Assembly (NCBI GenBank): GCA_951812925.1
Contig: OX638368.1
Span: 80,706,909 to 80,770,908, forward strand
Direction of reading: 5' to 3'
Source: Calliopum simillimum
Lineage: Eukaryota > Arthropoda > Insecta > Diptera > Lauxaniidae
DNA: 64,000 nucleotides
Below, piece after piece: positions 24,416 to 36,015 of this stretch. A program made the translations under genes and the position numbers. The notes under the pieces are model-generated. The model saw nothing but the letters and a program-made list of their open reading frames with translations. It was not told the origin of the DNA and did not search any database. The first letter of the stretch is position 1, and each line of letters opens with the position of its first letter.

Positions 24416-24590
24416 TATGCAAGAAATTGCGAGGAATATTTTTGTAAACAATTTTAACCCTCCAAGACCCTTACATGTGGGTCATTTTGACCCCCCCCAC
24501 ATATAGGTAATTTCGACCTACATGTGGGGGTTTTAGAGGGTTAAAATTGTCTACAAAAATATTCCTCGTGATATCCTGCATAAGTTTACT
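24416..24590. repeat. Hairpin with CCCCCCC loop
   Basis: 24430-24505 pairs with 24505-24575: GAGGAATATTTTTGTAAAC with its complement, TTTTAACCCTC with GAGGGTTAAAA, and ACATGTGGG with CCACATATA. It lies directly outside the right end of the Tc1 remnant and has no equivalent on the left side. Probably a tiny MITE. Confidence 0.65.
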
Positions 24591-24875
24591 GAACACATGA
24601 TACACCTCAGATGTAATGATCATATAGTTAAATTCATCGATTTAATACAAGAATGCGTTATTTTTGTTTTTTTCATGTACAGTGGATTAAAAAACTTCAA
24701 AAATCGATTAAAAAAAAATCTGACGTGCTGGAGAAAAACGACGAGACACGAGTAAATTTATTTAACGCATACTTTAAGAATTTTTTGGATTTTCTTATGT
24801 GTTTTACAAAAAGTTTCAAATTATCCAACAGTTTATTACAAAAAAAACGAAAAAAATAGGCGAAAGCGCATTTAA

Positions 24876-27482
24876 GGGGGGCTTCTCATGTAACAAGTCA
24901 AAAAGTAGTTGTTTTTCGGGATTTTTTTTTCACTCGGAAAATAAAAACACTAGAGTGGTCCAAATTTTGTTTGGAAAAACCAAAAGTGTTAAAAAGTCAA
25001 GGTGCGCGCGACTTTTCTGAATCCTTGGATCCTGTTGATTACAAAAAGTGCTTTGGAACCAAAAAAAAATTGCGTTTAGATATTCCGCAACGAGCTTAAA
25101 GGTACTTTTTTAGGAATTTTTGAGTTTTTGAGTACTTTTTTTAATTTAAACGCTATATCTTTTTAACCAGATAAGGTATTTGCAAAAGTTAAATTGCATT
25201 TTTGTAAGAATATTTCGAGCCAAATTCTGCATTAATAATAATTAATCTAGTCTTTTCCAATTTTTTTTAGCGGCACTTTAAACTTAAAAATTTGTTAATT
25301 TTTTGAGGTGTTTGCACATTCAAGAACCGATTTTTTCTTATTTTGCTCTAGCAGATTTTTTTTATATTATTTTTTTATGCATTAATTTATCTATCAACTG
25401 ACTTCAACAACTAAGCTATAAACTTCACTTTACTTACTAAAAACCGTAAAATATAATCAAATTTGGCCAAAAAAAAAACTTTGAGTTAAAAATTTTCATG
25501 GTGAAACAGAAACAACAATAGTCATTTGCGATGTATGTGCTCATGAAAATTCTAAATCCGGTCTCAAAATTGCTCTATCTTATACGGTCTTAGAGATATC
25601 CTAACCTAAAAAGGCAAAAAACACCGTTTTAGCTATTTTTGAAGCTGTTATATCACAACATGGTAACTTTCAGCCTGGTATGGAAGTTAAAAGTGACAGC
25701 CTTTTTCTTCTAAACCCAATTTAAATTGTATCGATATTTCTTTGTTCCTCCGAAATATCGTAAGCAGAAATAACAAAAAAACGTGTTTTTTGCACTTTTT
25801 CAGCTTTTTAGGTTAGGATAACTCAGAGGATAAAAAAGATATCGGTATAATTTAAATTGAATATTAAAGAATCAGATTGGCACGTTTTAACTATACCACT
25901 TTTTGTGGCTGAAAGTAACCTTGACTTGTAATATCACTTTAAAAAGAGCAAAAACGGTGTTTCTCATACATTTATGTAAAAATATCATCTTAATCGTACA
26001 AGATACAGCAATTTTGAGACGAAATTCGGAATCAGCATCAACAAATACATCCAAAATGGCTATTTTAGTTTCTTTTTGATTTATTTATTTTTTTAGTTTC
26101 CTTAGAAAATCTATGAAAACTATCTGTTAACCTATTTTGCCAAAACTAACATGAACTGCCAAGGTTTCGATATTGCGAAGAATGTTGTTTTACTCAGAAG
26201 ATTAGGAACTAATGAATTTATAAGAAAAAAGTGGTACCTTACGTCATCCCATTAAGATATATTATTTCAATGCCTTGAAAACATTAAAATTAATTTTTTT
26301 TTTAATTGAATATAATTATACTTAATTGTTTTTAGTGAGTAAAACTGTTACTAAAAGCTTAGTTGTTGAAATTATTTTAAAGATAAATTAATGCGTAAAA
26401 ATATAAAAATTTTAAAAAAAATTTGCTAGAGCAAAATAAGAAAAAAATCGGTTCTTGAATGTGCAAACACCTCAAAAAATTAACAAATTTTGAAGTTTAA
26501 AGTTCCGCTAAAAAAAATTGCGAAAGATTACATTTATTATTATTGATGCAGAATTTGACTCCAAATATTCTTACAAAAATGCAATTTAATTTTTGAAAAT
26601 ACCTTATCTGGTTAAAAAGATATAGCGTTTAAATTAAAAAAAGTACTCAAAAACTCAAAAATTCCTAAAAAAGTACCTTCAATCTCGTTGCGGAATATCT
26701 AAACGCAATTTTTTTTTGGTTCCAAAGCACTTTTTGTAATCAACAGGATCCAAGGATTCAGAAAAGTCGCGCGCACCTTGACTTTTTAACACTTTCGGAT
26801 TTTGGACCACTCTAAAAAACACACACAAATAATTTTTTGCATATATTTAAGAACATGTTTGAACTATAAAAAAAGCATTTTTTCAAAAACTAAAATGACA
26901 AAATGGCGGACTTATTAAATGTCGCGTGTGGCGTGACGCGGCTGACGGATTTATCGCGGTACATTGTGGAGCCCAAAGTTTTTATCTGAAACATAAAACA
27001 ACATTTTTTTATTATTCAGCAGGGTTCCCCTGAGTGCATGAATGTCTGCAACTCCAAAAAATTCGATTCTACAATATTGAAATCACGTCTTAAAAAAAAA
27101 GTGCTATTTTTTCGTCATTTTTTGTCGCTAAATGGGGCTAAAAAGTGTATAAAATAACTTTTTTTCCACAATTTCAGACATTCATGCACTCGTTCAATTT
27201 ATAATCTGCAAAACACTTTTTAGAAATCAAAAATCGGTTAAGTAGTTTTTTCGCAATCATGTACCGCGATTTTAAAATCATAGTTTTGAGAAAAAACGAT
27301 TTATAGTTTGAGAATTGCACACAAAGCGCGCCCGAACGCGCTGGTTCAATCAATCATATTTTCCACAATATTTAAAGTTGAGTCATGAAACTTTGGGAAT
27401 ATACTCTCAAGACGTTATTCTATCAACCTATAAAAAAAAAAAAAAAATCGATTTTTTGAAAATTTTACATGAGAAGCCCCCC
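24876..27482. mobile_element. TTAA-type foldback element, 2.6 kb
   Basis: The ends GGGGGGCTTCTCATGTA and its complement are flanked by TTAA (24872-24875) and ATAA (27483-27486). The partner arm of the outer palindrome (18590-18605) shows the uninterrupted site. Inside, 24950-25185 pairs with 26590-26825 and 25550-25600 with 26000-26040, the centre being near 25790. Only the right half contains 26830-27450, a non-repeated stretch with GCGTGGCGTGACGCGGCTG. No coding region was recognised. Confidence 0.7.
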
Positions 27483-27969
27483 ATAAGTAATTTATCAATG
27501 AATTGTATACAACTTTTACATTTTTCCATTCATTTTCTTAAATAGTATCTTATTTGCTTTACAAATATATAGACAATGATATAAAAAAACAAAATGATTT
27601 TTAAAATTTTTTTTCTTGTATAAATCTGCAGTAGATTTTGACTTTTTTTTTATTTTTTCAGAAATCAATTTATTTCTCCGAAACTAACAAACGAGCCAAA
27701 AAGTGATGTGAATATCATTTATAGGTAATTTAATTACCTTTAATATGACATGTAATACGTTTAAACACAAACATTAGTTCTTGAGATATTTGTTTTTAAG
27801 TGGAACTATCTTTTTTTTTGGTCCAAAAACCGATAATGACCGATATCTCGAAAACGACACGAAATAAAAAAAAATAATGCGATTTTCGGAATCAGCAGCC
27901 CATTTTACATATAAAATGAATAATGGCATTCAATGGGAAAAAAATTTTTAATCATTTGTACACTAGTGT

Positions 27970-28680
27970 TATTTGAGGAGAGTTTGTCATAATTTACAGA
28001 TTTTTTCACACTTTGCACCCTTCCACAAGCCACAAAAAAAATCGCAAAATTTTTTTTTTGCATTTTCTTGAAGACTAGGCATGAAACAAAACCATGTACC
28101 AAATTTCAGCCAAATCGGAAGGGGTGTAGCAGATCTTATTACGCTAGGCATGGAATGGCTGTATTGCATTTTGAATTTTTTATATATATGGGTGGTGCCA
28201 CGCCCTCTTGTCCTAGTTCGCCTAGCTTTTGCTCAAAGTTTTCATTTAATATTCTTAGTATTTCAGTGAAATTTGGACGGCTTACCTCAAAAAACGCTTT
28301 TAGTATAGCATTTTTTAACATGCTTATATGGGAGGTGCCACGCCCTCCTGTCCGAAATTGCCTACTTTTTGCTCAAAGCTTGCATTTAATATTTTTAGTA
28401 TCTGAGTGAAATTTAGACGGCTTATCCTAAAAAACGCTTTTAGTATAGCATTTTGAAACTTTTGCTTATATGGGAGGTGCCACGCCCCCTTGCCCGATTT
28501 CACCCATTTTTTGTTGAGAGCTTGCTTTTATTATTTTAAGTATTTCAGTGAAATTCGGTTGGACCATCTGAAAAAACGCTTTCAGTATAGCATTTTTAAA
28601 CTTTTGCTTATATGTGATGTGCCACGCCCCCTTGTCCGAACTCAACTTATTTTTGTTCAACTGATTTTCAAAAGTTTACG
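27970..28680. repeat. Family-B fragment followed by a CACGCC tandem array
   Basis: 27970-28170 matches 3760-3860 and 6020-6220 (ACCAAATTTCAGCCAAATCGG, TTTGCACCC.TCCACAAGCC). From 28190 a ~140-base unit (GGGAGGTGCCACGCCC...GCTCAAAGCTTGCATTTAAT) is repeated about four times to 28660, like the HINE arrays. Frames in it are repeat-derived. This stretch has no counterpart in the left arm of the outer composite. Confidence 0.7.
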
Positions 28681-28720
28681 TGGAGAATTACATTTTTGGC
28701 CAGCTTTTACTTCGATTGGC

Positions 28721-29326
28721 ACCATAAGAAAATAATGAACAAAAAACCATTTCGAAAACATGTTGACAGTTTTGCACCACTTTATAACTGATGTCCGTAC
28801 AAACCTGGAACGTGAATTTTTCCTAGTTTATAAAAACGATTCCAATAGATTTTGTTGTGCTGATTCCAAAACTGACCACAGAATCTCTCTACCTTGTCAG
28901 AATTTCGAGGTATCCTAAACTTAAAGTTAGGTTCAAGGTCGTAAGGATTTTTTCTGCTCTATTCCGTAAAATAAACTTGAACATCTTGCTTTTTTCCTTT
29001 CCAAAAAAGTGGTGAATGGTCATCTACGATTTTTCTTTGCAAAGTTATGCCCACTCTAATATGACATCATGAAATACACAAAATTTATACTAAGAGTAAC
29101 AGCAAAATCGTGGTTTTTTGCACATTAAGTTTGGGATTCCTCGAAATTCTGACGAGGTAGAGGGATTCTGTTGCCAGTTTTGGAATCAGCACAACAAAAT
29201 CTATTAGAATCGTTTTTTTAAACTAGGAAAAATTTACATTCCAGGTTTGTACGCACATCAGTTAAAGTGGTGCAAAAGTGTCAACATGTTTTCGAAATGA
29301 TTTTTTGTTCATTATTTTCTTATGGT
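28721..29326. repeat. Foldback element inserted in the outer right arm
   Basis: The ends ACCATAAGAAAATAATGAAC and its complement; arms of ~200 bases (28721-28920 with 29130-29326) share GAAAACATGTTGACA and the GTGCTGATTCCAAAACTG region. The matching place in the left arm of the composite (17300-17330) shows cttcacaccactcacacgtg without it. Non-coding. Confidence 0.8.
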
Positions 29327-29471
29327 GTGAAGTTCGGTAAAATTGTTCAAATATTTGAATAGAGGAAAGGTTAAGCTTCTTATTTCTTATTGGTCATGTA
29401 ATCAGAACGGACGCCATAGCAGTACTAAGTCAAAAATAGCAAACATGTTGACAGTTTTGCTTCCTACTGTA

Positions 29472-29841
29472 TCTCTTAAATGACGAATCGATCGAAAAAA
29501 AAAATCATTTTTTGGGGAACATTTTTGATGGTACAAGAATAGCGGCCAATATTTTTCTGTAAAAGTAAAAAGACAAAGTTAAATAATACAACAAAACTAA
29601 TTTGCTTACAATTGTGTGCTTTTGAAGTCCTTCATCGTTAATCGCTAAATTTTCAATTAAATTATCCAGTGCTATCGATGCTAAGGAGACATGTGATTTA
29701 ACATATCAATTAGAAAATTAAAATTTTATAGTATGCTTACCATTTGTATACGCTCGTATATTAACGACATTATTTTGTAATATTGAATAAATTGTGAACA
29801 AAAAATATTAAACATTTTTTTTTTGTTTGATCTTCTAACCG
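29472..29841. other. No supported feature
   Basis: AT-rich sequence immediately outside the composite unit; nothing recognised. Confidence 0.4.
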
Positions 29842-30212
29842 AACGGGAAGAAATGAAGCTGCTTCCAAAAAGAGCGCACTAGAAGCACATCTCTGGTAGC
29901 ATACAAAATATTTCAAATTCTATTTTTTTTATAAAAGTTAATAAATCTACCAAAAGTTACAGAAAAAAAGTAATTTTTGTGAAAAGGAACTTAAAATTTT
30001 GAAAAGCTTTCACGGAAGCGTATTTCATTTGCTTCCAAATGTGTGCTTCCACGGAAGCGTATTTCATGTGTTTCTGAAGATGTGCATCTCCGCTAGGACA
30101 TGCTGTGTTAAAAAATATAAGCAGTGAGAACAGCACTGGAAGAAGCTTCTTGCTTCCCTAGAAGCGCAACTGAAGTCGTTTCAATGCGCTTGCGTTTCCC
30201 GTTGGGAATAAT
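29842..30212. repeat. GAAGC-rich repeat with AACGGGAA ends
   Basis: Opens with AACGGGAAG and closes with TTTCCCGTT. In between, GAAGC or GCTTC occurs about ten times. CACGGAAGCGTATTTCAT is present twice (about 30009 and 30050). The right 90 bases are repeated inverted at 13498-13590. Frames across it are not genes. Confidence 0.5.
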
Positions 30213-30259
30213 CGTCGGCAGACTCGTAGAAAAGCCGCGCAACAATCAAAAACATTTTT

Positions 30260-31039
30260 ATACCCTACACCCAGGGTATGTTCACTTTGTCCTTCAGTTT
30301 ATAACGCAGAGAAGTAAGCGTGGCAGATATAGAAAAGTATATATATTCTTGATCAGCGTCACCTCTTGAGTCGATATAGCCATGTCCGTCCGTCTGGCTG
30401 GCTGGCTGACTGGCTGTGTGTTGAAATACACTTTTTAGGAAAATTGAGCAAGATAATTCAATGAAATTGACGTCGTCAAAGTTAGCTCGAGGGATTGAAA
30501 ATGAGCGAAATCCGTCAACGGCCACGCCTCCCGCCCATACACAAAATATATTCAAAATGCAACTTTAGGAGTATTTTAACCGACAATGCAACCGAAAAAC
30601 ACATAAGTACTAGAAATAGTCAGCGCAAGCTCTAGGCAAAAAATAGGCGATTTCGGACAAAAGGGCGTGGCACCTCCCATATAAGCAAAAGTTTCAAAAT
30701 GCTATACTGAAAGAGTTTTTTGAGATAATCCAACTAAATTTCATTAGAATACTAAAAACAGTATATACAGGCTACCAGCAAAAGCAGAGCAAAATCGGAC
30801 AAGAGGGCGTGGCACCTCTCATTTAACCAAAAGTTTCAAAATGCTATACTGAAAGAGTTTTTTGAGATAATCCAACTGAGTTTCACCCAAACACTAAGGG
30901 CTTTAAATGTAAGCTCTGAGAAAAATCTGGGTGAACTTGCACATGAGGGCTTGGCACTTTCCACATAAGCAAAATTGTCGAAATACTGCAGTGTATTGTA
31001 TTTAATGTTTGGCCAGGCCAAAGGCAAGACCCTTTTTAG
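30260..31039 (+). mobile_element. HINE / DINE-1-like element, copy C
   Basis: ATACCCTACACCCAGGGTAT at the 5' end, a CTGGCTGG microsatellite at 30390-30420, GGGCGTGGCACCTC units at 30663, 30806 and 30947 (143- and 141-base spacing), GTGTATTGTATTTAATG near the 3' end, then the TTTGGCCAGGCCAAA hairpin and TTAG (31036-31039), a changed CTAG. The most decayed of the copies with a recognisable 3' end. Confidence 0.75.
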
Positions 31040-31455
31040 TTATATTTTCAAATAGGTAATTTTCTGAGCTACAAAATTGTTGGCCAATATTTTTCTAGAA
31101 AAGACACTGTTAACGAGATATTTGAAAAAAAAAAACTGATTTATTCAACTTTTGACCTTGAATAACTTTTTATGCGAACACAATTTCGCAATGGACTTTT
31201 CACACTTTATTTTTCATAAATTTATTAAGATTATTCCGGTAAAAAAATTTATTTTCCTAGTCTTAATAAAAGTTTATAAGAGCAAATCTACTTTGTAATT
31301 ATCGGGAGGAGGTTGGTAAACTGCACTGAAAATATATACTTTCTTCGGCAAGGTTGCTCCGTACTATCCAAACTTTATAATTTTTGCTAAGCCATACTGG
31401 TAAAAACATTGGGCCCATCCTAGCATACATATATGTATAACCTCTTATATGGAGA
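31040..31455. other. No gene; half of a tandem duplication at its end
   Basis: 31398-31455 (CTGGTAAAAACATT..CCCAT.CTAGCA and CATATATGTATAAC) is repeated at 44485-44545. These two are neighbouring units of an older tandem duplication that the 31456-44461 element split. Confidence 0.55.
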
Positions 31456-31704
31456 ATCCCGATCAAAAAAACTTGTCAAGTTCTTGTCATTGTATCAGAA
31501 ATGTATATCAAAATGATATCAAAAATTTATCAGCCGCTGATATCCTTTTTTTGTATATCATTTTGATATATTTTTGATATCATTAAAAAACATGTCAATT
31601 TTGTATCAGAAATGTATATCAAAATGATATCAAAAATTTATCAGCTGCTGATATGTCAAATTTTACGTTTTCGTTTGTGAATTTTATGAAAAGCTAACTA
31701 TAGT

Positions 31705-31965
31705 AGACGAACGCGCAGCCAATTTTAGTGAAGAGAAGTGAATTTTCTAATGAAATTAGTTCAAAGCACACAAATATAATTGAGTGCAAAAAAACCGACA
31801 CTCCATTCAGTTGCTGCATGCAGCCTGTGGTGGGGAAAACAAAGATTATGGAAGCGGACGCGCAGCCAATTTTAGTAAGAAGTGAATTTTCTAATGAAAT
31901 TAGTGAAAAAGCAGAAAAAATATAATTGAGTTCAAAAAAACCGACACTTCATTCATTTGCTGTAT
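31705..31965 (+). repeat. Direct repeat, ~150 bp spacing
   Basis: CGCGCAGCCAATTTTAGT..AGAAGTGAATTTTCTAATG followed by AATATAATTGAGT.CAAAAAAACCGACACT occurs at 31711-31815 and 31860-31965. The intervening GCATGCAGCCTGTGG is unique. Confidence 0.75.
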
Positions 31966-32109
31966 AAGGGCGATTTCTAAAAACTTGTTGCCGACGATCA
32001 ACCACAATATTGCAAAATTACGCCATTATCTGCGTCGCACACTGGCGACATTTCTCAAAAGTGGTTGCAAAAATCAATTTTGGTGTGGTGGAAATTTGCA
32101 AATCTAATG

Positions 32110-33292
32110 ATGCAGTTCGAACAAATAATCAGTGTTTAAGGATGTAAAATTTTAATTCATTTGAAAAAATGGTTCGCTTTGTAGAGCTGGTCAAAGTCGA
32201 TGGTTTTTTCGAGTTTGTAATTTTTTTTTTTTTTTATTTTTTTTTTTAAGATGTGGTTCTAATTTTTCTGCAACTTATGAAAGAAAAGTTAATTTTTTTC
32301 TATTTATGCTATAAACGGTTTTTATACTATCAAGTAACACTAAAAATAAATGATTTTTTTTTTAATGTCTGAGGTTTCTGTACTTTTCTGAAACACTATT
32401 TTTACCCTTTTTTTTCAACTTCGAATGGAGTTTCAAAAAAATGTTCGCAAAAGATATCTTACGGACTACTAAAACTAAATAGACTGAACAATTCTGATTA
32501 CAATATAAAAAAATTCAGCTGCGTCTACTTGCAGCTCTATGAGTTATAATGATTTTTATCAGGAAACCTGTGGCTCATGACGTCATTTTTCGAAAAGGCG
32601 TTGCAAAAATCAATTTCGTATGGGTTCCTTTTATAAATCTGACAGTGCCATATTAGGAGCTAAAGGATTTGAAAATTTGAACCCATTCGGGCAAGTGGTT
32701 TGGTTTTTACAGCCTCTCAAAGTTGAGTAAATTTTCAAGATAGCGAAACAATTTAATTTTTGAGAAAAAAGCTTCATATTTAGGTTGAATACTTTGGCAA
32801 ATGGTTAAAGGAAAGCGATTTTTTCTTTCACTTAAAGCATTAGTGGTCTTGTCTTATAAAACTGATTAGCAAAAATCTAAGTTTTTTTAATAGCTTTTAT
32901 TTTTTTATGAATTTTTTTTCAAGACATTGCTTTTAACGTAGTTTTTAAGCTTTGGGTTGAGTTTAAAAAAAAACTTCGTTTTTTGTAAAGCTTGGCTTAC
33001 TACACAACTAATTGGTGTTTATTTCTAAGCTTGTGCTCCAAAAACTGTATGGTTTTACTTACAACCCTTTGTGTAAGAGCAACTTTTATGGCGAAACCTA
33101 TGGATGAAAAAGCAAATTTCACGAAGTTTTAAGTACAAAACTTTATATTTTTAAATTTGTTTTGTCGATAACAGCGCCATCTAGGATGAATAAGAAAAAA
33201 ATTTTCAGACAATATTTTCTTATTTTTTTACGTAGAATCCGAATCTGCAATAAAAATTGGGGGTTTCCATTTAAAATTTTGATTTTTTCCCC
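32110..33292. other. No supported gene inside the ATATCA element
   Basis: AT-rich; several T tracts; no domain or repeat boundary recognised. Confidence 0.4.
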
Positions 33293-33748
33293 CCGTTCCG
33301 GGATTTTCCTAACGATATGTATGTAATTTACTGAAAATCGGACTTCAACAAAACATTGCTTTTCACCCTGCAATGCTTTCTAAATGAAATTTAGAATAGC
33401 AATAGCTATGAGAATTTTCTATTCACAACAGAAAACAGATTTAAAATATCTTAAATGGTTCAGACGTTATGAGGGTGTCAAGATTCATATATTGAAGAGA
33501 TCTCTGAAAATTATTGGACACGTGTTTTTTTGTTTTTAGATTTAACATCCAGTTTCTGAAATATTTGACCGTTCCGGGATTTTCCTAACGATATGTATGT
33601 AATTTACTGAAAATCGGACTTCAACAAAACATTGCTTTTCACCCTGCAATGCTTTCTAAATGAAATTTAGAATAGCAATAGCTATGAGAATTTTCTATTC
33701 ACAACAGAAAACAGATTTAAAATATCTTAAATGGTTCAGACGTTATGA
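33293..33748 (+). repeat. Exact 180 bp direct repeat, 276 bp period
   Basis: 33293-33472 and 33569-33748 appear identical, from CCGTTCCGGGATTTTCC to GGTTCAGACGTTATGA. The lack of differences points to a recent tandem duplication (or an assembly duplication). Confidence 0.85.
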
Positions 33749-33982
33749 TTTTTGCAACGAGAAATGCCAGATGTCGCCACTCTGCGTCGGTTTATTTATC
33801 AGACCCAAAATTGGTTATGTCAATTTTGTGTCAGAAATGTACAAAAATTCTATATCATTTTGATATCTTTTTTTGATATCATTTTGATACTTTTTTTAGA
33901 TATCATTTTGATATCATGGTGATATACGAAAAGCGTTACATTCCGTATATCACTGTGATATGGGTGATTCTTAGATAACTGT

Positions 33983-35981
33983 TGTAACGAACTCCGGTTT
34001 CCCCGGTTTTATAGCTGGGATATACTCAGCCTTTCCAAGATTCAAGGTCCGTTTCAAGATAGAAGAGAGTTAGTTTCGTGTTTTAATTATTATATTTTAT
34101 TGGTGGTTTTGACCAGGTTTTATAAATTTACAATTCAAGTTTTATTACAATATTAGTTTTCTTACTTTCAGCTTTATATAATTCAATTTTATTCTTAACA
34201 ATGTACAAAATAAACTTAGTAATAATTATTTAATTATTCAGATGATTAAGCGTTATATAATTCAATTCAATTTGTAAATATAATAATAATCCAGGCTTGG
34301 TTCTTCTGGCGGAGTGATTCAAGAAGTATCTGATTCCCAGGGGCGATCTGGGACAAGAGAGCGAGAGGTAGAAATTGGTTTCGATGTTCGCGGTTAACGT
34401 ATACTAAGAATATAGACGAGTTCGTTGAATAGCTTAGTTAAAGAATTATTGTATTATGTATTGTAGAATGTCCGAGTTGGGACATGAGAATATTAGACTG
34501 TCGACCAACAAGTCTGAGATCTAATAAAAGACTAGGGCGATCTGGGGCAAGAGAAAGCAAGCGAAGTAGAATGTCCGAGTTGGGACACGGGAGTATTAGA
34601 CTGTCGACCAACAAGTCTGAGGTCTAATAAAAAAACTAGGGCGATCTGGGACAAAAGAAAGCAAGTGCAGTAGAATGTCCGAGTTGGGACACGGGAGTAT
34701 TAGATTGTCGACCAACAAGTCTGAGATCTAATAAAAGACTAGGGCGATCTGGGACAGGAGAAATCAAGCGAAGTAGAATGTCCGAGTTGGGACACGGCAG
34801 TATTAGACTGTCGACCAACAAGTCTGAGGTCTAATATAAGACGAGGGCGATCTGGGACAAGAGAACTCAAGTGAAGTAAAACGTCCGAGTTGGGACACGA
34901 GAGTATTAAACTTGTCGACCAATAAGTCTGAGGTTTAATAAAAGCCGAGGGCGATCTGGAACAAGGGAAATCAAGCGAAGCAAAACGTCCGAGTTGGGAC
35001 ACGAGAGTATTAAACTTGTCGACCAATAAGTCTGAGGTTTAATAAAAGCCGAGGGCGATCTGGGACAAGAGAAATCAATTTAAGTAAAACGTCCGAGTTT
35101 GGACACGAGAGTATTAAACTTGTCGACCAATAAGTCTGAGGTTTAATAAAAGCCGAGGGCGATCTGGGACAAGAGAAATCAGTTGAAGTAAAACGTCCGA
35201 GTTTGGACACAAGAGTATTAAACTGGTCGACCAACAAGTCTGAGGTTTAATAAAAGCCTAGGGCGATCTGGGACAAGAGAAACCAAGCGAAGCAAAACGT
35301 CCGAGTTGGGACACGAGAGTATTAAACTTGTCGACCAATAAGTCTGAGGTTTAATAAAAGCCGAGGGCGATCTGGGACAAGAGAAAGCAAGTGAAGTAAA
35401 ACGTCCGAGTTTGGACACGCGAGCGAAGTCAAGAGAAAATTAGTTGATCGACGAAAATGTCTGAACAACTAACGAGAGTACAGCGTGTAGCTATCAAGAG
35501 CGGTTAGCCGATCGACGAAAATGTCTGAACGCTAACGAGAGTGCAAGGTAGGCAGTGAAATCACTGCCAGAGCTCTTGCTCCTGTGGCTGCTCAAGCCAG
35601 ACTCATTTTGTATGGCCAGCAAACTGCTATTTATATCAAAAAAATGTATAGCGGCTACCAACAATTTCATTTCTGGCACGTGTTGTATGCATGATCTGCA
35701 TTCCGATGTTTTGTTGTTGCTTGTTGTTTTCCAAAATTCTACACATGGTTAGCGGTGGCTGCTGCAGCATTGTTGTTGGTTGTTTATCCAATTCTCGTAC
35801 ACGTGGCTGCCGTAGAGTTGTTGCTGACTTTCTTCTGATTTTTTACATGTGATGCTGGCATGATCGCGTGATTGCTTTGCTGTTGGTTTCTATGAATATG
35901 TTTTATTATTATATGTAAATATGAATATGAAAAAAATGTTAGGATTAATATTTTTTTTTGAGGAAAATATTGATCCTTACA
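33983..35981 (-). repeat. 3' LTR of the gypsy element
   Basis: 1,999 bases, TGTAACGAACTCC... on the plus strand to ...GATCCTTACA. On the element's sense strand several AATAAA signals lie 100-210 bases from its 3' boundary (near 34094, 34139 and 34188). Contains the 104 bp array. Differs from the 5' LTR at ~41630 (extra A in LTR2) and in one T tract. Confidence 0.95.
34480..35420. repeat. 104 bp tandem array in the 3' LTR, ~9 units
   Basis: GGGCGATCTGGG recurs at 34535, 34639, 34742, 34845, 34949, 35053, 35157, 35261 and 35365, a spacing of 103-104 bases. Each unit holds GTCCGAGTTGGGACAC, GTCGACCAA.AAGTCTGAG and, on the plus strand, AATAAAAG. Long minus-strand frames here arise because the unit lacks stops; with 104 not divisible by three they are not a conserved peptide. 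Confidence 0.95.
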
Positions 35982-35991
35982 TCCCCCTCCT
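35982..35991 (-). other. Polypurine tract
   Basis: On the minus strand AGGAGGGGGA abuts the 3' LTR, the expected plus-strand primer site for reverse transcription. Confidence 0.9.
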
Positions 35992-36015
35992 ACTTAGGGG
36001 AATGAAACTGCACGG

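Larger units (their letters stand above)
17156..29469. mobile_element. Composite Tc1-like TIR unit, 12.3 kb, with nested insertions
   Basis: The left end CAGTAAGAAGCAAAACTGTC (17156) and the complement of the right end (to 29469) match over ~155 bases and are flanked by TA on both sides. Arms pair again at 18115-18620 with 27480-27945 and at 18620-18830 with 24630-24850. The unit was therefore originally a much shorter palindrome. Insertions include the Tc1 remnant 18837-24413, the TTAA-type foldback 24876-27482 and the foldback 28721-29326. CAGT ends with a TA duplication fit Tc1 elements. No transposase is assigned to this outer layer. Confidence 0.7.

Noticed and set aside
24460..24545. 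Hairpin with C-run considered as a possible terminator or structured RNA
   Set aside because: Position beside a transposon end and inverted flanks fit a small MITE better; no promoter or transcript evidence.
18581..24859. Similar frames at 18581-18790 (minus) and 24653-24859 (plus) that could look like a gene pair
   Set aside because: They are the two arms of the outer palindrome; no known domain, and translation is lysine/phenylalanine-rich from A/T tracts.
34636..35418. Long minus-strand open frames in the LTR repeats (also 40956-41557)
   Set aside because: They follow from a 104-base unit lacking stop codons in several frames; the frame changes from unit to unit and identical frames occur in the second LTR.
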